The notes under the pieces: model-generated
What the model was told of the DNA's origin: nothing
The model's input: the letters and a program-made list of their open reading frames with translations, nothing else
The model's database searches: none
Assembly (NCBI GenBank): GCA_025506515.1
Contig: CM046453.1
Coordinates: forward strand, 28,917,558-28,981,557
Source: Flaveria trinervia
Taxonomy: Eukaryota; Streptophyta; Magnoliopsida; Asterales; Asteraceae
DNA length: 64,000 nucleotides
Reading direction: 5' to 3'
Shown: positions 44,860 to 56,301 of the stretch, one piece after another
How positions within the stretch are numbered: the first letter of the stretch is position 1
Layout: each line of letters starts with the position of its first letter
Program-made: the position numbers and the translations under genes

Positions 44860-45598
44860 TGTTAGGATCTGGTATTTAACCAAACACCAACTGATTAACG
44901 TGTTAAACCAAACCAAATAGTGTGGAATCCTATTTGATTGGCGATCCAATCAGTGAGAACGCACGTAGACACAATAATGAATTGAATCTAACGTCAAGAA
45001 TCGATTAGGAATCGATCTAAAGTGTTCTATGAACTTGGAGTACGAACTTAGAGGCTTCTGGACGGCTAGGGTACGTCTGGAGTCGAAATGGATTGAATGC
45101 TTACATTTTTCGACGAATTAGGTGGTATTTATAGGTTAGGGTTGGTCATTCGGGTGACTGAACCATTAGCATGATTCACTCGTGCTATTGAGCCATGCGG
45201 TTGATCCATTCGCATAACTGAGTGTTCAGTCGTGCGACTAAGTCAGACGCATGAAGTTGTTCAGGCGTATGAACTATTTAGGCGCATGGACACTCAGTCG
45301 CATGGCCATTCGGACGCATGACCACTGTTGGGGCGCATGGTCCAGTCGGACGCATAAGAACTTCAATTCACCAAGTTTGAATGTATTCAATATTATAACA
45401 TAATGCAAAACACTTCAAACAATCACAAACCTATATAATCAAGTCAATATGCGTTAAACAACTCATTAATGAAATATTAAACATTATAGACACAACCAAA
45501 CATTTTGTATTTCATTAAGTACCCAATAATTACATAAGTGTAAAACATATTACATTCAGATCAGGATCTAGGTACATATATGTAACAACACCCTAACA
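44860..45598 (-). mobile_element. E8 5' LTR
   Basis: 739 bp with perfect 7-bp inverted ends TGTTAGG / CCTAACA. A minus-strand TATA box (CTATAAATACC) lies at 45124-45134, downstream of the motif array at 45150-45360, which is the right order for a minus-strand promoter. Confidence 0.8.
45150..45365 (-). repeat. E8 LTR CGCATGGYCAGTCG motif array
   Basis: Iterated CATTCGCATGACTGA / CAGTCGTGCGACTAAG / GACGCATGACC units spaced about 15-25 bases. Like arrays occur at 43370-43510 and 44430-44565. Confidence 0.75.
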
Positions 45599-46743
45599 AT
45601 TTTTTTAATTTTCCTTACCCAAACATCAACCCTAGTTAGCCCAGTTGAGTTAAACATCTTTATCATTCAATCACCCAAACCACCAAGTCACTTAACCAAA
45701 AAGCCTTCAACAAAACCCGTTTTTGTTAAAGACACATTTTTGGCTTAAAAAAATTTGGTCTTTTACTGGAAGACCTTAAAGAACTAGAATGCATTCTTTT
45801 GATTTTAATTTGCTTTGTTGCCTTCACTACGCAAAACCGGGACTTCCGCCAGAATCCACGAACAAATTTTAATCTCACGTTCGACACCCGAAAGAAATGG
45901 TGAAAAAAGGAACAAGTTCCGCCATTTTGTGGGATTTCAAAAAGTGCTACAAAGAGACGGGCAGAAAGATATGAAAGATGCTCGAACTATGGAAATTGGT
46001 CCCATAATGGAAAATGCAAAAATAATCATACTGAATCTCAATACGAATACACATAACTAATCCGATTGGGTGCTATTAGGATTCAAGCCGAATGATCCTT
46101 AAGAAGAAAAGTTTTGGGTATCTTTGGGTAAAAGATGAGGTACGGTTCTTGAGAGCAAAATATTGTCTTGTTAATCAGACCTTAAACGATTCCTAAAGTT
46201 AGCATATCCCTTCTAGCTTGAAGTATTATATAGGGAGCCTTTTATTGCTTTGATTGTAGTTTATGTTAGAAAAATAAGCCAAGACTGTCGTCTTTAGCAC
46301 TTAGCCACTTTTTCCAAATATTCCATACCTGAGCCCGAGCCAAGTTACAACCCATCAAAAACTTAACAATTTATGCAAGTAAGTATCTAAGTAGGTGGAT
46401 ATTTGATCCTTTAACAAGCATATGATTTCACACGTATTCATACTAGGCAATTGAGTGTATTAGTCAACTTAATGTTGATTATGACTCCATATATTTAGCC
46501 GAGTGTGAGTGCATCTTGTGAGAAGTGTGGATTTTTACATGATAATAATCTTCACTAACCAATATATTGCATGCAAGGATATCATTTTACATATGCTTAG
46601 AATATCTATATTTTGATGAAATAATGTTACCTGTGTATTTCCCGAAAGACATGTTTATTATTTGATTTTTTGGGTTTTTTGTGGAATTGTCATTTTAAGT
46701 GATTTTTCCTTGAGGACAAGCAAATTTCAAGTGTGGGGATGTT
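45599..46743 (+). other. E4 sequence between E8 and its 3' LTR, with polypurine tract
   Basis: No gene. A short frame (45815-46060) has no recognisable domain. The end, AAGTGTGGGGATGTT at 46729-46743, is the polypurine tract immediately before the LTR start TGATGTGCTCC. Confidence 0.7.
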
Positions 46744-48475
46744 TGATGTGCTCCAACTTATATATAAAAATCCTATCAAAAGCGCATCAATTATTCCTTA
46801 ATATCTCCCTAAAGATGATGAAAATGTACTTAAATATGTTAAATTGTGTTTTTAGGTGTTTAAAAGGGCAAGATGGACAAAAGAAGCATATTTAACAAGA
46901 AATTGAAGTAATCCGAGCTTTGGAGTCCAAGCATGGGGTCGAGCCTCATTGTGCACGCCCCCATTCCTTGCCAGAAACACACCCATGTGCTAAATTAACA
47001 CACCCCCCGTGTTTAGACATTTAAAAGGACTAAACGTATTGTCCCCTAAAAGCATGCATGCTAAATTAACACACCCATGTGCCCAACAAGCATGGGGGCC
47101 GTGCCCCACTACAAATATGGGATTGTGCCCCATTTAGCACAGAGTCGTGCCTGACACAACCTGCACGTACGAGCCAACCAACTTTCGTAAGGATTGTACT
47201 AGCACAGGGTCGTGCCTTTTAGGCACGGGGTCATGCCTTTTAGGCATGGGGCCGTGCTTAAAAACTCCAGAAAAACTATAAATAGAAGCCTAAGTTCACC
47301 ACTTTTGCAACTTTTGGTGGGAGAGTTACTCTGTAGAACTCTCTCGTGAGTCAAGTCTTTAAGATATTTGGAGGCTCGGAGGTGCATACAACACTTGGAA
47401 GAAGCTTGGGATCGTCTAAACGTCATCCATTATGGATTTTCGGTTTGATTGTTCCATTTCACCGAGGATTTCATATCTATCTTCTTTGTTACCTGTTGTT
47501 ATGTTCAAGCACATTATGAGCTAAACTCTTTTTATCATCCTAATCGGATGAAACTTATGTAATTCGTGATGAACTAATGGTGTGATATATATTATTATAA
47601 TGTTATGGTGGTCTTAGAAAAACTATTGATGGGTAGCATCAACATTTGAATGGGAAGTTATAAATTTATGGTTTGTGATTGTGATTGTCATACATGTTTG
47701 AAAAAACATATGATCAACTTTCATTTGCGAAACCGGTATTCATAATAAATCCATGGCTAATGAACTAGAAATGGTTATTAGAAATCCTATCACTTTAACT
47801 TTCTGATCATGGGTGGGTTCCCTTATATTAGTTTGAGAAATCTCAGTAATTGTTACGGTTTTCTAAAATTAATGCTATGTTAGGAAGGAACCTAGTCCAC
47901 TCTCTTTTTAACATTAAGTTATGTTTTCGGGAATCGTATGTCCAATAGGTCACAAAATATTTACCTACATTACTAGGGTTTTGATCTAATCAGTAAAACT
48001 CAACCTCACGTGATCCTAGTCACTATGTAGCAGGATAGACGAGAAATCATGCCAACTCATCTTTGTAAACGTTAACATAATTACATTAATCAATATCTTT
48101 AAATAACACCACCAATTCATCAAGGTTACATAAGTGGAGTATAATTAGGACCATAACTTTAATTCCCTGGTTTTAAATCCAAACGCTTAAATTTTAGTTT
48201 ACATTTTTTTATTATTGATTTTAATACCTAAAAATCTTTCCAATGCAACATATCATTTTCTTTAACAAAAACCAAAACTGATAGTCAATTATCAAATTTC
48301 TTGAGTAGGCTACGTATGTTCATGGATTGATACTCGGTTCTTACCAACACTATATTCCCACACTACATGTACACTTTCCTTTTACGTGTGTGGTTTAGTA
48401 TTTGTAGTAACAAACTAAAACTTAATCTATGCAAAAAATATGTATCAAAATATATATACTATCCTTATCGCATCA
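46744..48475 (+). mobile_element. E4 3' LTR
   Basis: About 1730 bp, starting TGATGTGCTCC and ending CGCATCA. Matches 19364-21033 throughout, including the GCACGGGGTC array (46925-47255), TATAAATAG at 47277 and the CTCGTTATGAGCTAAA region. It has an extra GCACGGGGTCATGCCTTTTA copy near 47220. The divergence between the two copies is visible by eye in every line, so the insertion is old. Confidence 0.9.
47277..47284 (+). promoter_or_regulatory. TATA box of the E4 3' LTR
   Basis: TATAAATA in the same context as 19839-19846, directly after the GCACGGGGC array. Confidence 0.65.
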
Positions 48476-48480
48476 AGTAT
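48476..48480 (+). repeat. E4 right target-site duplication (imperfect)
   Basis: AGTAT; pairs with ACTAC at 19359-19363. See the left copy for the reading-frame argument. Confidence 0.55.
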
Positions 48481-49108
48481 CCACCACGACATCTTGGATA
48501 TGGGGTGGTACACCCTTGATGAACTTCTCGATGATGCAAGGGACGGTGTTGACCATATGGGGAAACAGTATACTCAACTCATGATGCATAGTTTAGTAAG
48601 CCAAATGGTCACTGTCATCTTGTTTCAGGTTCAAAAATTCCCCCTCCAGTTTTTGTAGATTAGTCCTCGGGCAGGACTTTGTGATGGCAATGTTCTTTAA
48701 TTCATCCAAGTGAGTGACAACACAGCACGGGCACCTCAAATCGTCTTCTCTCTATTCCAGCAAGTAAGTGCTCATTGTTGGAGCATACTAGTGGCATAAC
48801 AAAACTGGAGTGCTTCGGGACACTCACAAATGACGAAGGTATTCTCCATGCTCTAGAACCACTCAAGAACACTAGCGGCTCATTCCTTGCCACTATAACT
48901 AGTGGGCTTGCATGAACTAAAGTGCTTCAAGGTACATGTTTGGTTATTGTGCCCTTCGTTCGTGCTGTTTCCCCATGACAATTTCCATTGTTGCTTGAAT
49001 TGGTCATCAAGGTGCTATTGAGTTCAGCAACCATGGTTGGGATGACGACAACCATTTATCGTGCAATGATGGCGGCTAGCTTATGGTTGGAACATCCACG
49101 CTTTCCAT
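48481..49108 (-). pseudogene. E3 chromovirus gag, N-terminal part
   Basis: The minus strand reads PTMVAELNS near 49030, then the capsid region around 48500-48670: LQKLEGEFLNLKQDDSDHLA, a stop, and LFPHMVNT and PPHIQDVVVD at the end. This is the conserved Tekay-type gag helix set ending just before the segment found at 19358. The start MSCHHGKRG (near 49108) is uncertain. Stops and frameshifts are present. Confidence 0.75.
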
Positions 49109-49792
49109 GGTGACAAGACATGCTAGATATAAAAAATGAGTTAGACACGCGAATGAAAATAACAAAGGATAGTAATTTAAACAAGTGTAAGACAACAGTT
49201 GTAAAGCACATGGAATGGTTCCATTTGGTAGTGCTTTACCATTTCGAAATGTTGACACGTCATGGTAAATTGACCCATTTTCCTTCGAAATTTATGTATG
49301 TTGACCATTGTTTATCACTCATCCCACAAATCCCCAGCTAAGCGTAACTAGTCCCGTAGGATTTATGCGAAATGTTGGCCTTAGCTAGAAGGCCTTTTGC
49401 TAGGAAAATAGGATACAGATGTCTATGAGTCCCAAAATATTCTTAGGTTCATGAAATCAAAACCTTGATGAGATTTTTATAGATTACACATAGATATAAG
49501 GAATTAAACCCACGATAGTAAGTGTAGTTTCCACATGTCATCGAGAATAAGTTTAGGAAAGTTTAAATCATCAGGGAGAGTTAAAGAATGAAGAGTAAGT
49601 GTAGGGGAGACAAGCAATAATGTTTATGCATCTACAAGGCAATCCTATTCTAAGACATCAAGTTGAACATAAAAAGGCATAGCATTATGTTGCATGCAAA
49701 CAATGTATATATACAAGAATATAATATTATTCTATAAGGTTCATGCATAAGCTATAGTCAGGGTCACCATTTCTAATAACCTAACCCAAATC
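49109..49792 (-). other. E3 probable leader between 5' LTR and gag
   Basis: No gene. On the minus strand this follows the LTR end TTGGGGTGTGACA with GATTTGGGTTAGG, a possible remnant of a tRNA-iMet primer site that I cannot confirm. The small plus-strand frame at 49120-49341 has no domain. Confidence 0.45.
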
Positions 49793-50171
49793 TGTCACAC
49801 CCCAACCATGACGGTGAAATCGTCGAGATATGAGGGTTAAGCTTGTTCACAGCCACATAATGCTATCTTTAAATGTAAATATTATTATCATAAGTTTCAA
49901 ATGCAAATATAACCTTAAGTCTCAACATGAAATAAGTCAAACATAAAACAAAAATAATCCAAAGCTCTTTATTCATTATTCTAGGTCCAAATCCTAGATT
50001 TAAGCAAACTTCAATTGATGACTTCAAACTTGGGCATTTCTAGAAACATTTTAAAAATAAAAGGTCAATTATGAAGTTGGTGAGTTTCAAGGGTTGTATA
50101 TACATAATATATCAAAGGTTACAAGTAGAAACTCCTGTCATAGGTTATGAGTTAGCAACTATATTGAACAC
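49793..50171 (-). mobile_element. E3 probable 5' LTR, part next to gag
   Basis: Begins on the plus strand TGTCACACCCCAACCATGAC, i.e. ends GGTTGGGGTGTGACA on the minus strand, the usual chromovirus LTR end. It runs to the E9 insertion and continues after it at 52174. The far end is not clear. Confidence 0.55.
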
Positions 50172-52173
50172 ATATATGTAACACCCTGAAAATTCAAAAT
50201 GAGTCATCGAGGATAATGGGCTTAATTAGTGGGTATTTAATAAAGAAAGGAAATGGTTTATGAGCCAATTAGGCTTATGGGTAAGAGCCTAAGTGATTTA
50301 GGGCCCATAATCAGCCCTTTAACCCATCTAATCAGCCACGATCTTCCTCATTCCAACCCTAGCCACCAAAATTCATAGAGAGAGAAAGTAGAGAGAGAAA
50401 GTGAAGAAAACTCAAGATTTGGAGCTTCAACGGTTAAGGGATTAAAGATCTGAACGTTGAGCATCAAACCATAAGAAAGGAGCAACAAATCCACGTAATA
50501 ATCGGCCTATAAACCCTTCAGTAGATCAAACCCGGATTCTAGGGTTTTGGGTTTTGAAAAGTTTCAAAGAATCGCATAAAGGTCATATTTTTACGTATGA
50601 AAACATGTAAAAAGCTTAGATATAGCCTCATGAATGATTAACTAAGAAACTGGATGTAAAAAGTTGTGATTTTGGGTTAAAAACAGGTTGGTTCATAATT
50701 TTTACGCGATGTGCAAAACTGTGTAAGGATCCGGCGAAATTGCATATTCAAGCTGCGAACTGTGGATTTTCTACGTAACTATAGTTTCGCACATAATTTC
50801 ACAGCGATAGAATTCCAACAAAAGTTGGGGCGAAACTGCCATGCGAAACTAGCAGTGAAGCTGTTAGCGATACTAACAGCGAAACTTTGAGCGAAACTGG
50901 CAGCAAAACTGTGAGCGGAACTTTGAGCGAAACTGGCAGCGAAACTGTGAGCGAAACTCTCAGCGAAACTGGCAACAAAACTGCTTTTTTGGTAGCGAAA
51001 TTAACAGCGAATTTAGGCAGAAATTAACCCCTTTAAGTGTCAACTTATATGCAGGCTGTGTAGTGTGATCCTAGCCATGTAAGCTTAGTTTAGAAGTTAG
51101 TCTCGATATCCAGGTGAGTTCTAAATCCCCTTATTTGTAAGTTTTCCATGTTTTGGGGTTATTATGCATACCAATATACATTTTAATTGACCGAGTTTTT
51201 GTGAGATTTTAACGGGAAGTTCAAATTTTTCTATAAGGAAATGTGTTACATAAATACTTAAAAATAAAAAAATTTTGCGTTGACCTGGTACCCCGGCTAC
51301 AGCTAGGGTCGTTGCCCATTGGACCCCACTAGGGCCTGCCGCTCCTACGACCCCGCTGTGAGGGGGTGTCGCCCCCGAACCCTCGCTGTTCCACGGAGGG
51401 TCAGTTATGTTTTATGATGACTAGTACTTGGCATGTTTTGTACATAATAAGTTAAGTATTATATATATTAAAGTGGAAAATGATATTCATGAAAAGTGAA
51501 ACTTAATGAACATTACCCTCGAGCCCGTTTGATGATTAAAAGTCTTGCATGCACTATGATAGACTTCACTTCTGTGAGTCTGATGTATGATGATTGATCC
51601 GTATTCATGAGCGGGCTATGTGCCTTGCAGTGTCGATCAACTGTGTGGGGTTAGCTACCATGATGATGTGTACCGACACGGATCGACATTCGTTGTCGAT
51701 CAACATGGAGCTCTTGCTTTATGCAATCTCGTTTATCATGAAGTGAAAGATATGAAATAATGAAAGAAAATGAACATGCTTATTAAGATGAAAATGCTAT
51801 GTATGATGTATGCGTGGTCATTATATGTAGGATAAAGTTATATTTTTTCTATTTACCTAATACTAGAACTCACTTAGCAAGCTGACTTTTATGCATAATA
51901 GTTGAAAGGTAAATGTTGATGTTGTGGATGGCACCACGGAGCTACCTGGGGAGCTATGGAGGGCATTACTCTTTATGAAATCTTTTTATTTTAATTTAAG
52001 AACAAGTACTATGTTTTGTTTTTCAGTTAAACGACAAATATATGAGTACAATATGGTTTCTAAGTTTTAAATGAATGTCTAATATTTCCGCTGCAATGTT
52101 TTTGTTATTTAACTAATTTTATGCTATGATTAACCAACTGTGAGGCTTCCCGAGAACGGGGCCTCATAATATA
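50172..52173 (+). mobile_element. E9 solo LTR (Tekay-type), with exact duplication ATATA
   Basis: Body 50177-52168 (1992 bp), TGTAACACCC...GGGGCCTCATA. ATATA at 50172-50176 and 52169-52173. It shares the GGTGAGTTCTAAATCCCC block (51112-51130) and ACTCACTTAGCAAGCTGACT (51869-51890) with E5 and E6. It includes a GC-rich stretch at 51290-51400. No gene. Confidence 0.9.
50735..51010 (+). repeat. E9 AGCGAAACTNNN 12-bp tandem array
   Basis: From about 50880 to 50990, units AGCGAAACTTTG, AGCGAAACTGGC and AGCGAAACTGTG follow one another with exactly 12-base steps and a partial 36-base higher order. Looser copies extend both ways. Confidence 0.92.
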
Positions 52174-53273
52174 GCTACAATCAAATCTCGACTTAATTGG
52201 CTAAGTGCATTTGGTTCCCATGAAGAACAAGTCATACGTCATTAGGAGCTAGCAATACATCGGCTTTAGCACCAAATAGGCTTGTTAGGCCCAAACATCT
52301 AAGACGTCGCCGGACTAGCTATAGTTGATGATTGTCAACAAAATATGTATCTCATATAAGACTTACAATATCACAAATAACCATGACAAATAAAAGTATA
52401 AATTGCAAGTGCATTACAAGATTTAAATGTTTACAAGTGTATGTTGATAAGTCTAACATGTTTCACCCCAAAATGTTGTGAAGTAATCTAAAAAAGGGGC
52501 AAGGAAACTCACATGACGTATATGTGTATAAGATAACAATAAGAATTAAACAATGTTCCAACGAATTCTTTTACAAGGTACCTAAATGTATATATTACAA
52601 GATTTTAAGGTTAATAATAGGATTAATGATTTAACGTGAACTTGGGTATTAAAATTTGGGGTTTCCATGTCAATGTTCACACATAGAAGTATAGATAAGC
52701 ACGAGGAAGAATACACTAAGAGCTTCTTTAGAACATATAAGAGAAAGAAAATATATTTTTGAAATAGAATGGCGATGATAAATAAGGATACTTTATTTTT
52801 TAAAGAAACATAGATCAACGCAAAGGTATCACGTTCTCAACCCTTTTTGAACAAGGACTTATAACTTTGGGAAGGCCAAAAATGTCAAGAAGAATGTCCA
52901 AGCCACCATGTTTCTTATTCTGTTAGTTCGCCACGACATTATAGTCTACTTTGCTTTCTGGTTGAACCTATCAAGCATATCCTAACACAATACTATTGAC
53001 TTCCTTCACATCATCTACACAACAAATTTTATTGAGTTTATAAAAATTATGCAAAAGAAATCAAGTGAAACATTGATTATTCTCCCGCGAAATTTCTACA
53101 AATCAGCAAGATTGAAGAAATTTCAAAGTAAAATTTAATTTTTATAATTTTTTTTTAATTTTTTTCTGAAATGTGGAAGGACGGGGTTGCAAATAAAAAA
53201 TATGAAAAAGAGCAACAAAGGAAATAGAAACAATATTCATAACACATAACTTTTAATATTAGGAAAATAGGTT
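52174..53273 (-). other. Continuation of the E3 LTR and unassigned AT-rich sequence up to E10
   Basis: 52174 to roughly 52530 continues the LTR interrupted by E9: the ends rejoin across the ATATA duplication. From about 52530 to 53273 I see no gene and no clear boundary. The E10 polypurine tract and 3' LTR expected here are not recognisable, although GCGGGAGAATAATC on the minus strand near 53085 is a weak candidate. Confidence 0.4.
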
Positions 53274-54780
53274 TTAAAATGATATAAATCTGAGCATAGA
53301 GATCAATTCATAAAAACAAGGTTTATCAAATGTTTTAGTGAAAAGATCTACTTTTCGATTTTTAGTATCAATGGGAATAATATTAATAAAACCGTTATCC
53401 AGAGCATCGCGGATAACATGAATCAGTGCCTCGATATGCTTGGTTCGGGAATGATGAATAGGATTCTTTGCCATGCCACTCGCTACATTGTTGTCACAGA
53501 ATAGTTGTGTGTGGAGAAAGTTGATGCCGTACTCAATCATCTGATGTTCTATCCAGATCACTTGTGACCAACAGCTTGATGCATCCATGTACTCTGCCTC
53601 CCAGTGGAAAGAAGGACAATAGTATGTTTCTTGCTCTACTATGATACCAGAGAATTTCCTACGTTGGACATTCTCTAGTAATCGATTTTCTGTTTAACGT
53701 GCAACCATTTGTATCACTATCAGAATAAGCATGCAAGCCAAAATACCATAAGGATACCAAATTCCTAAGCGCGAAGAGCCTTTAACATAGCGAAAAATTC
53801 ATTATATAGCCTTTTTAGGAGACTCTTTCGGGGCAGATTGGTATGGAGCATAGTATCCTATAGCAAATGTTATATCAGGATGACTTGCTGTAACATACAT
53901 AAGCAACCAATCATAGATGTGTAAAGATAAGGATCATAGGTTTCCCATTCTAGTCTGGAGTATGGCATGTTTGAGCAATGAATTGAGTCAGTTATGGAGA
54001 GCAATCATCCATCTTGAATTCTTCAAGATTCCTTAATATACTTCTCGTGATGAATGAGAATTCCCTCAAGCTTTTGTTCAACCTGTAACCCGAGGAAAAA
54101 CCACATCCCCCCATCATGCTCATTTCAAAGTGACTACGCATAACCTCCTTAAACTCCGACATAGCTTAGGATTGGTGGAGCCAAAAATAATATCATCCAC
54201 GTAGACTTGCACCATTAGTGTCACACCATCCACTTCTTTATTAAATAACATCATATTAATGGTGCCACTAGAAAAACCATTGCTTAAAAGATATCGTGTT
54301 AAAGTCTCGTACCAGAACCGAGGTGCTTGATGAAGACCATAAAGGAACATATCAAGCTTGTAGAATTTATAAGGAAAGTCAGGATCCTCAAACCTGGAGG
54401 TAGACACACATATATTTCTTCGTCAATGTCTCCACAGAGAAATGCACATTTGATATCCATCTAATAGACTTTAAACTATTTGTTGACGGTATGAGCGAGA
54501 AATATTCTAACAGCTTCAAGACGGGCTACGGGAGTAAAGACTTTCATGTAATCAATCCCCTCTTCTTTTGCAGATCCCTGAACCACCAATCTTAACTTAT
54601 TTCTAACCATGATACCATGGTCACCGGGTTTGTTCTTGAACACCTATTTCATGCCTATTGGGCGTTTGTTTGGTGGAAGATCAACTAGGGTCCACACCTT
54701 AAGCTTACTGAATTCTTGCAACTCCAACTGCATTGACTCAACCCAGCAAGGATCCAGGAGAGCTGCATGAACATTCTTTA
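53274..54780 (-). pseudogene. E10 Copia pol: RT and RNase H
   Basis: Minus strand. RT at 54407-54120: FEDPDFPYKFYKLDMFLYGL, HQAPRFWYETL, catalytic MVQVYVDDIIFGSTN near 54185-54215. More decayed RT pieces extend to about 54780. RNase H at 53588-53274: SCWSQVIWIEHQMIEYGINF, HTQLFCDNN, HHSRTKHIEA, KVDLFTKTFDKPCFYE. Closest in wording to E1 pol. Multiple stops. It ends at the normal pol terminus, but no aORF follows. Confidence 0.9.
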
Positions 54781-56290
54781 GTATCATTTGGGATATAAAA
54801 CATGAGAATAGGCAGACATTAACAAAACCAGATTAATTCCATGTCCAAAATCCATATGGATGGATCCTATAATGTTATCATCGGGGTGGTCTTTTAGTGT
54901 TTTAAAATTAGTGGTTAAGGGTGGGGTTTTTAAAGAAGGTTGGTTGATGCATTGTGGTTGGGTAAAATCAATTGTGATATGGATGGAACACACTAAGATG
55001 AGGTAGGTGTAGGTGATGAGGGAAGAGATGTAGAAACAAGTGAGCTGGAATATCAAAGGATGATGAGGAAGATGCAATGTCAACAGATGAATTAGGAGGG
55101 GTTTGATGAATACGAAGAATGATAGGTAAGGGATTTGGAGGAATAATGCTTTCTTAGACATTGGAGATGGACACATCATCGTAAAAAACTAGAAGATTAA
55201 ACGAGTTGAACACCGTATTAGAGTCAAAGAACAATTCTGGTTCTCATCTAACATTAGGGGAATTAGATTCTTGCCAATCAATGTAAAAGGACCCTTGCAT
55301 AATATGGGTTCACCTGTTATACACCCGATAAGCTTTGTGAGAGGATTAGTAGCCAACAAAGTAACATTCATCAAAAATGGCACCAAATTTCATCTTCTTT
55401 GTCTAGGTATTCAGTAAAGTGCATGAACATCCGAATGGTCAAAAGAAATCAATCAACGGCTTCCTCTTATGGAAGAGCTCATATCGATCAGCACCCTATT
55501 AAGAACATATGAAGCATAGTTTACTACCTCTACCCAGAAGATGATAGGTAAAGAGGACTCAATCAACATAGTACGAGTATCCTCAATAAGGATGCAATTC
55601 TTTCTTTCAACAACACCGTTCTGCTGTGATGTTCTCGCAACACTAAACTGTCTAAAAATACCTTTACCAACAAAGAAGGAATCAAAAATTTGATTTCTTA
55701 ATTCGGTACCATTGTCACTTCGAATCGCCATAACCTTCCTTTTGCTTATCATGTCAATAGAAAGAATCAACTTCGGCAACTCCTTAGCAACCTCTCCTTT
55801 ATGAGCAAGAAATCTCACCCTGGAATAGCTGAAAAATCATCTATAACCACAAGAGAGAAAAATTTCTTAGAAATTGTTTTAACGCTTATTGGGCCAAATA
55901 AATCAGTATGTAACAATCAAGGGGATTAGATATGCTATTTTCAAGTTTTGGTTTATGTGGTTTCTTATGTTGTTTTCCTTGGCAGATGCCATACATTTTT
56001 CAACCATAGAAAAGTCCTTTAAAAGTAATCCCCTAACAAGATTGTTTTTAACTAATTTGTTTATGTTTTTGAAATTAACATGGACCAATCTACAATGCCA
56101 TTGGAAAGACTTAGATGTGAAAGCTTTTGATAGAAGATAGTTGATAGTAGACGTTGGCTCTTTAGAACTCATGTCAGGAAGATATGTGTTATTCTTTCTC
56201 GGGGCTTGCATAAGTACCATTTTTTCTGGAATATCAATGTGTGATTTGAGAAAGAGACATTTATTGGACTTGAATAAGACCAAATTGTCT
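54781..56290 (-). pseudogene. E10 Copia pol: GAG-pre-integrase and integrase
   Basis: Minus strand from 56283: LSKAFTSKSFQWHCRLVHVN, FKNINKLVKNNLVRGL, then a Cys-rich segment with MASAKENN (second ligand Cys lost). Core: HTDLFGP near 55905, VVIDDFS, IRSDNGTELRNQIF and QQNGVVERKNCI, so the D, D and E positions survive. LPIIFWVEVVNYASYVLNRV closes the core near 55480. The linker, 55450-54781, is degenerate. Confidence 0.9.
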
Positions 56291-56301
56291 TTTTCACAAA
56301 T

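Larger units (their letters stand above)
43085..45598 (-). mobile_element. E8 non-autonomous Copia-like element (LTRs, PBS, PPT, no coding)
   Basis: Minus-strand element. Its 5' LTR is 44860-45598 (TGTTAGG...CCTAACA). A primer site reading TGGTATGAGATCCAG on the minus strand abuts it at about 44845-44859. A polypurine tract, CCAAGGGGGAATT on the minus strand (43641-43655), precedes a 3' LTR-like stretch of about 43085-43640 ending CTCCAACA. The internal 1.2 kb has no coding. The left boundary is uncertain; GTTTT and ATTTT would be the flanks, an imperfect duplication. TCGTACGACTGAAC-type motifs occur in both LTRs and internally. Confidence 0.6.
19364..48475 (+). mobile_element. E4 Athila-like Ty3/Gypsy element carrying four other insertions
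   Basis: Two related LTRs (19364-21033 and 46744-48475) bound a tRNA-Asp-type primer site, gag, protease, RT, RNase H, integrase, then a long spacer and a second ORF of ORF-1 type, and a polypurine tract. This is the Athila order. Without E5, E6, E7 and E8 the element would be roughly 14 kb. It is inserted in the gag of E3, oppositely oriented. All coding parts are damaged. Confidence 0.88.

Noticed and set aside
45815..46060. Small basic protein frame
   Set aside because: No domain or homologous frame; lies in E4 non-coding sequence between ORF-1 and the LTR.
51280..51405. CpG island or start of a host gene in the GC-rich part of E9
   Set aside because: It lies inside a solo LTR with exact target duplication, and stops occur in all frames.
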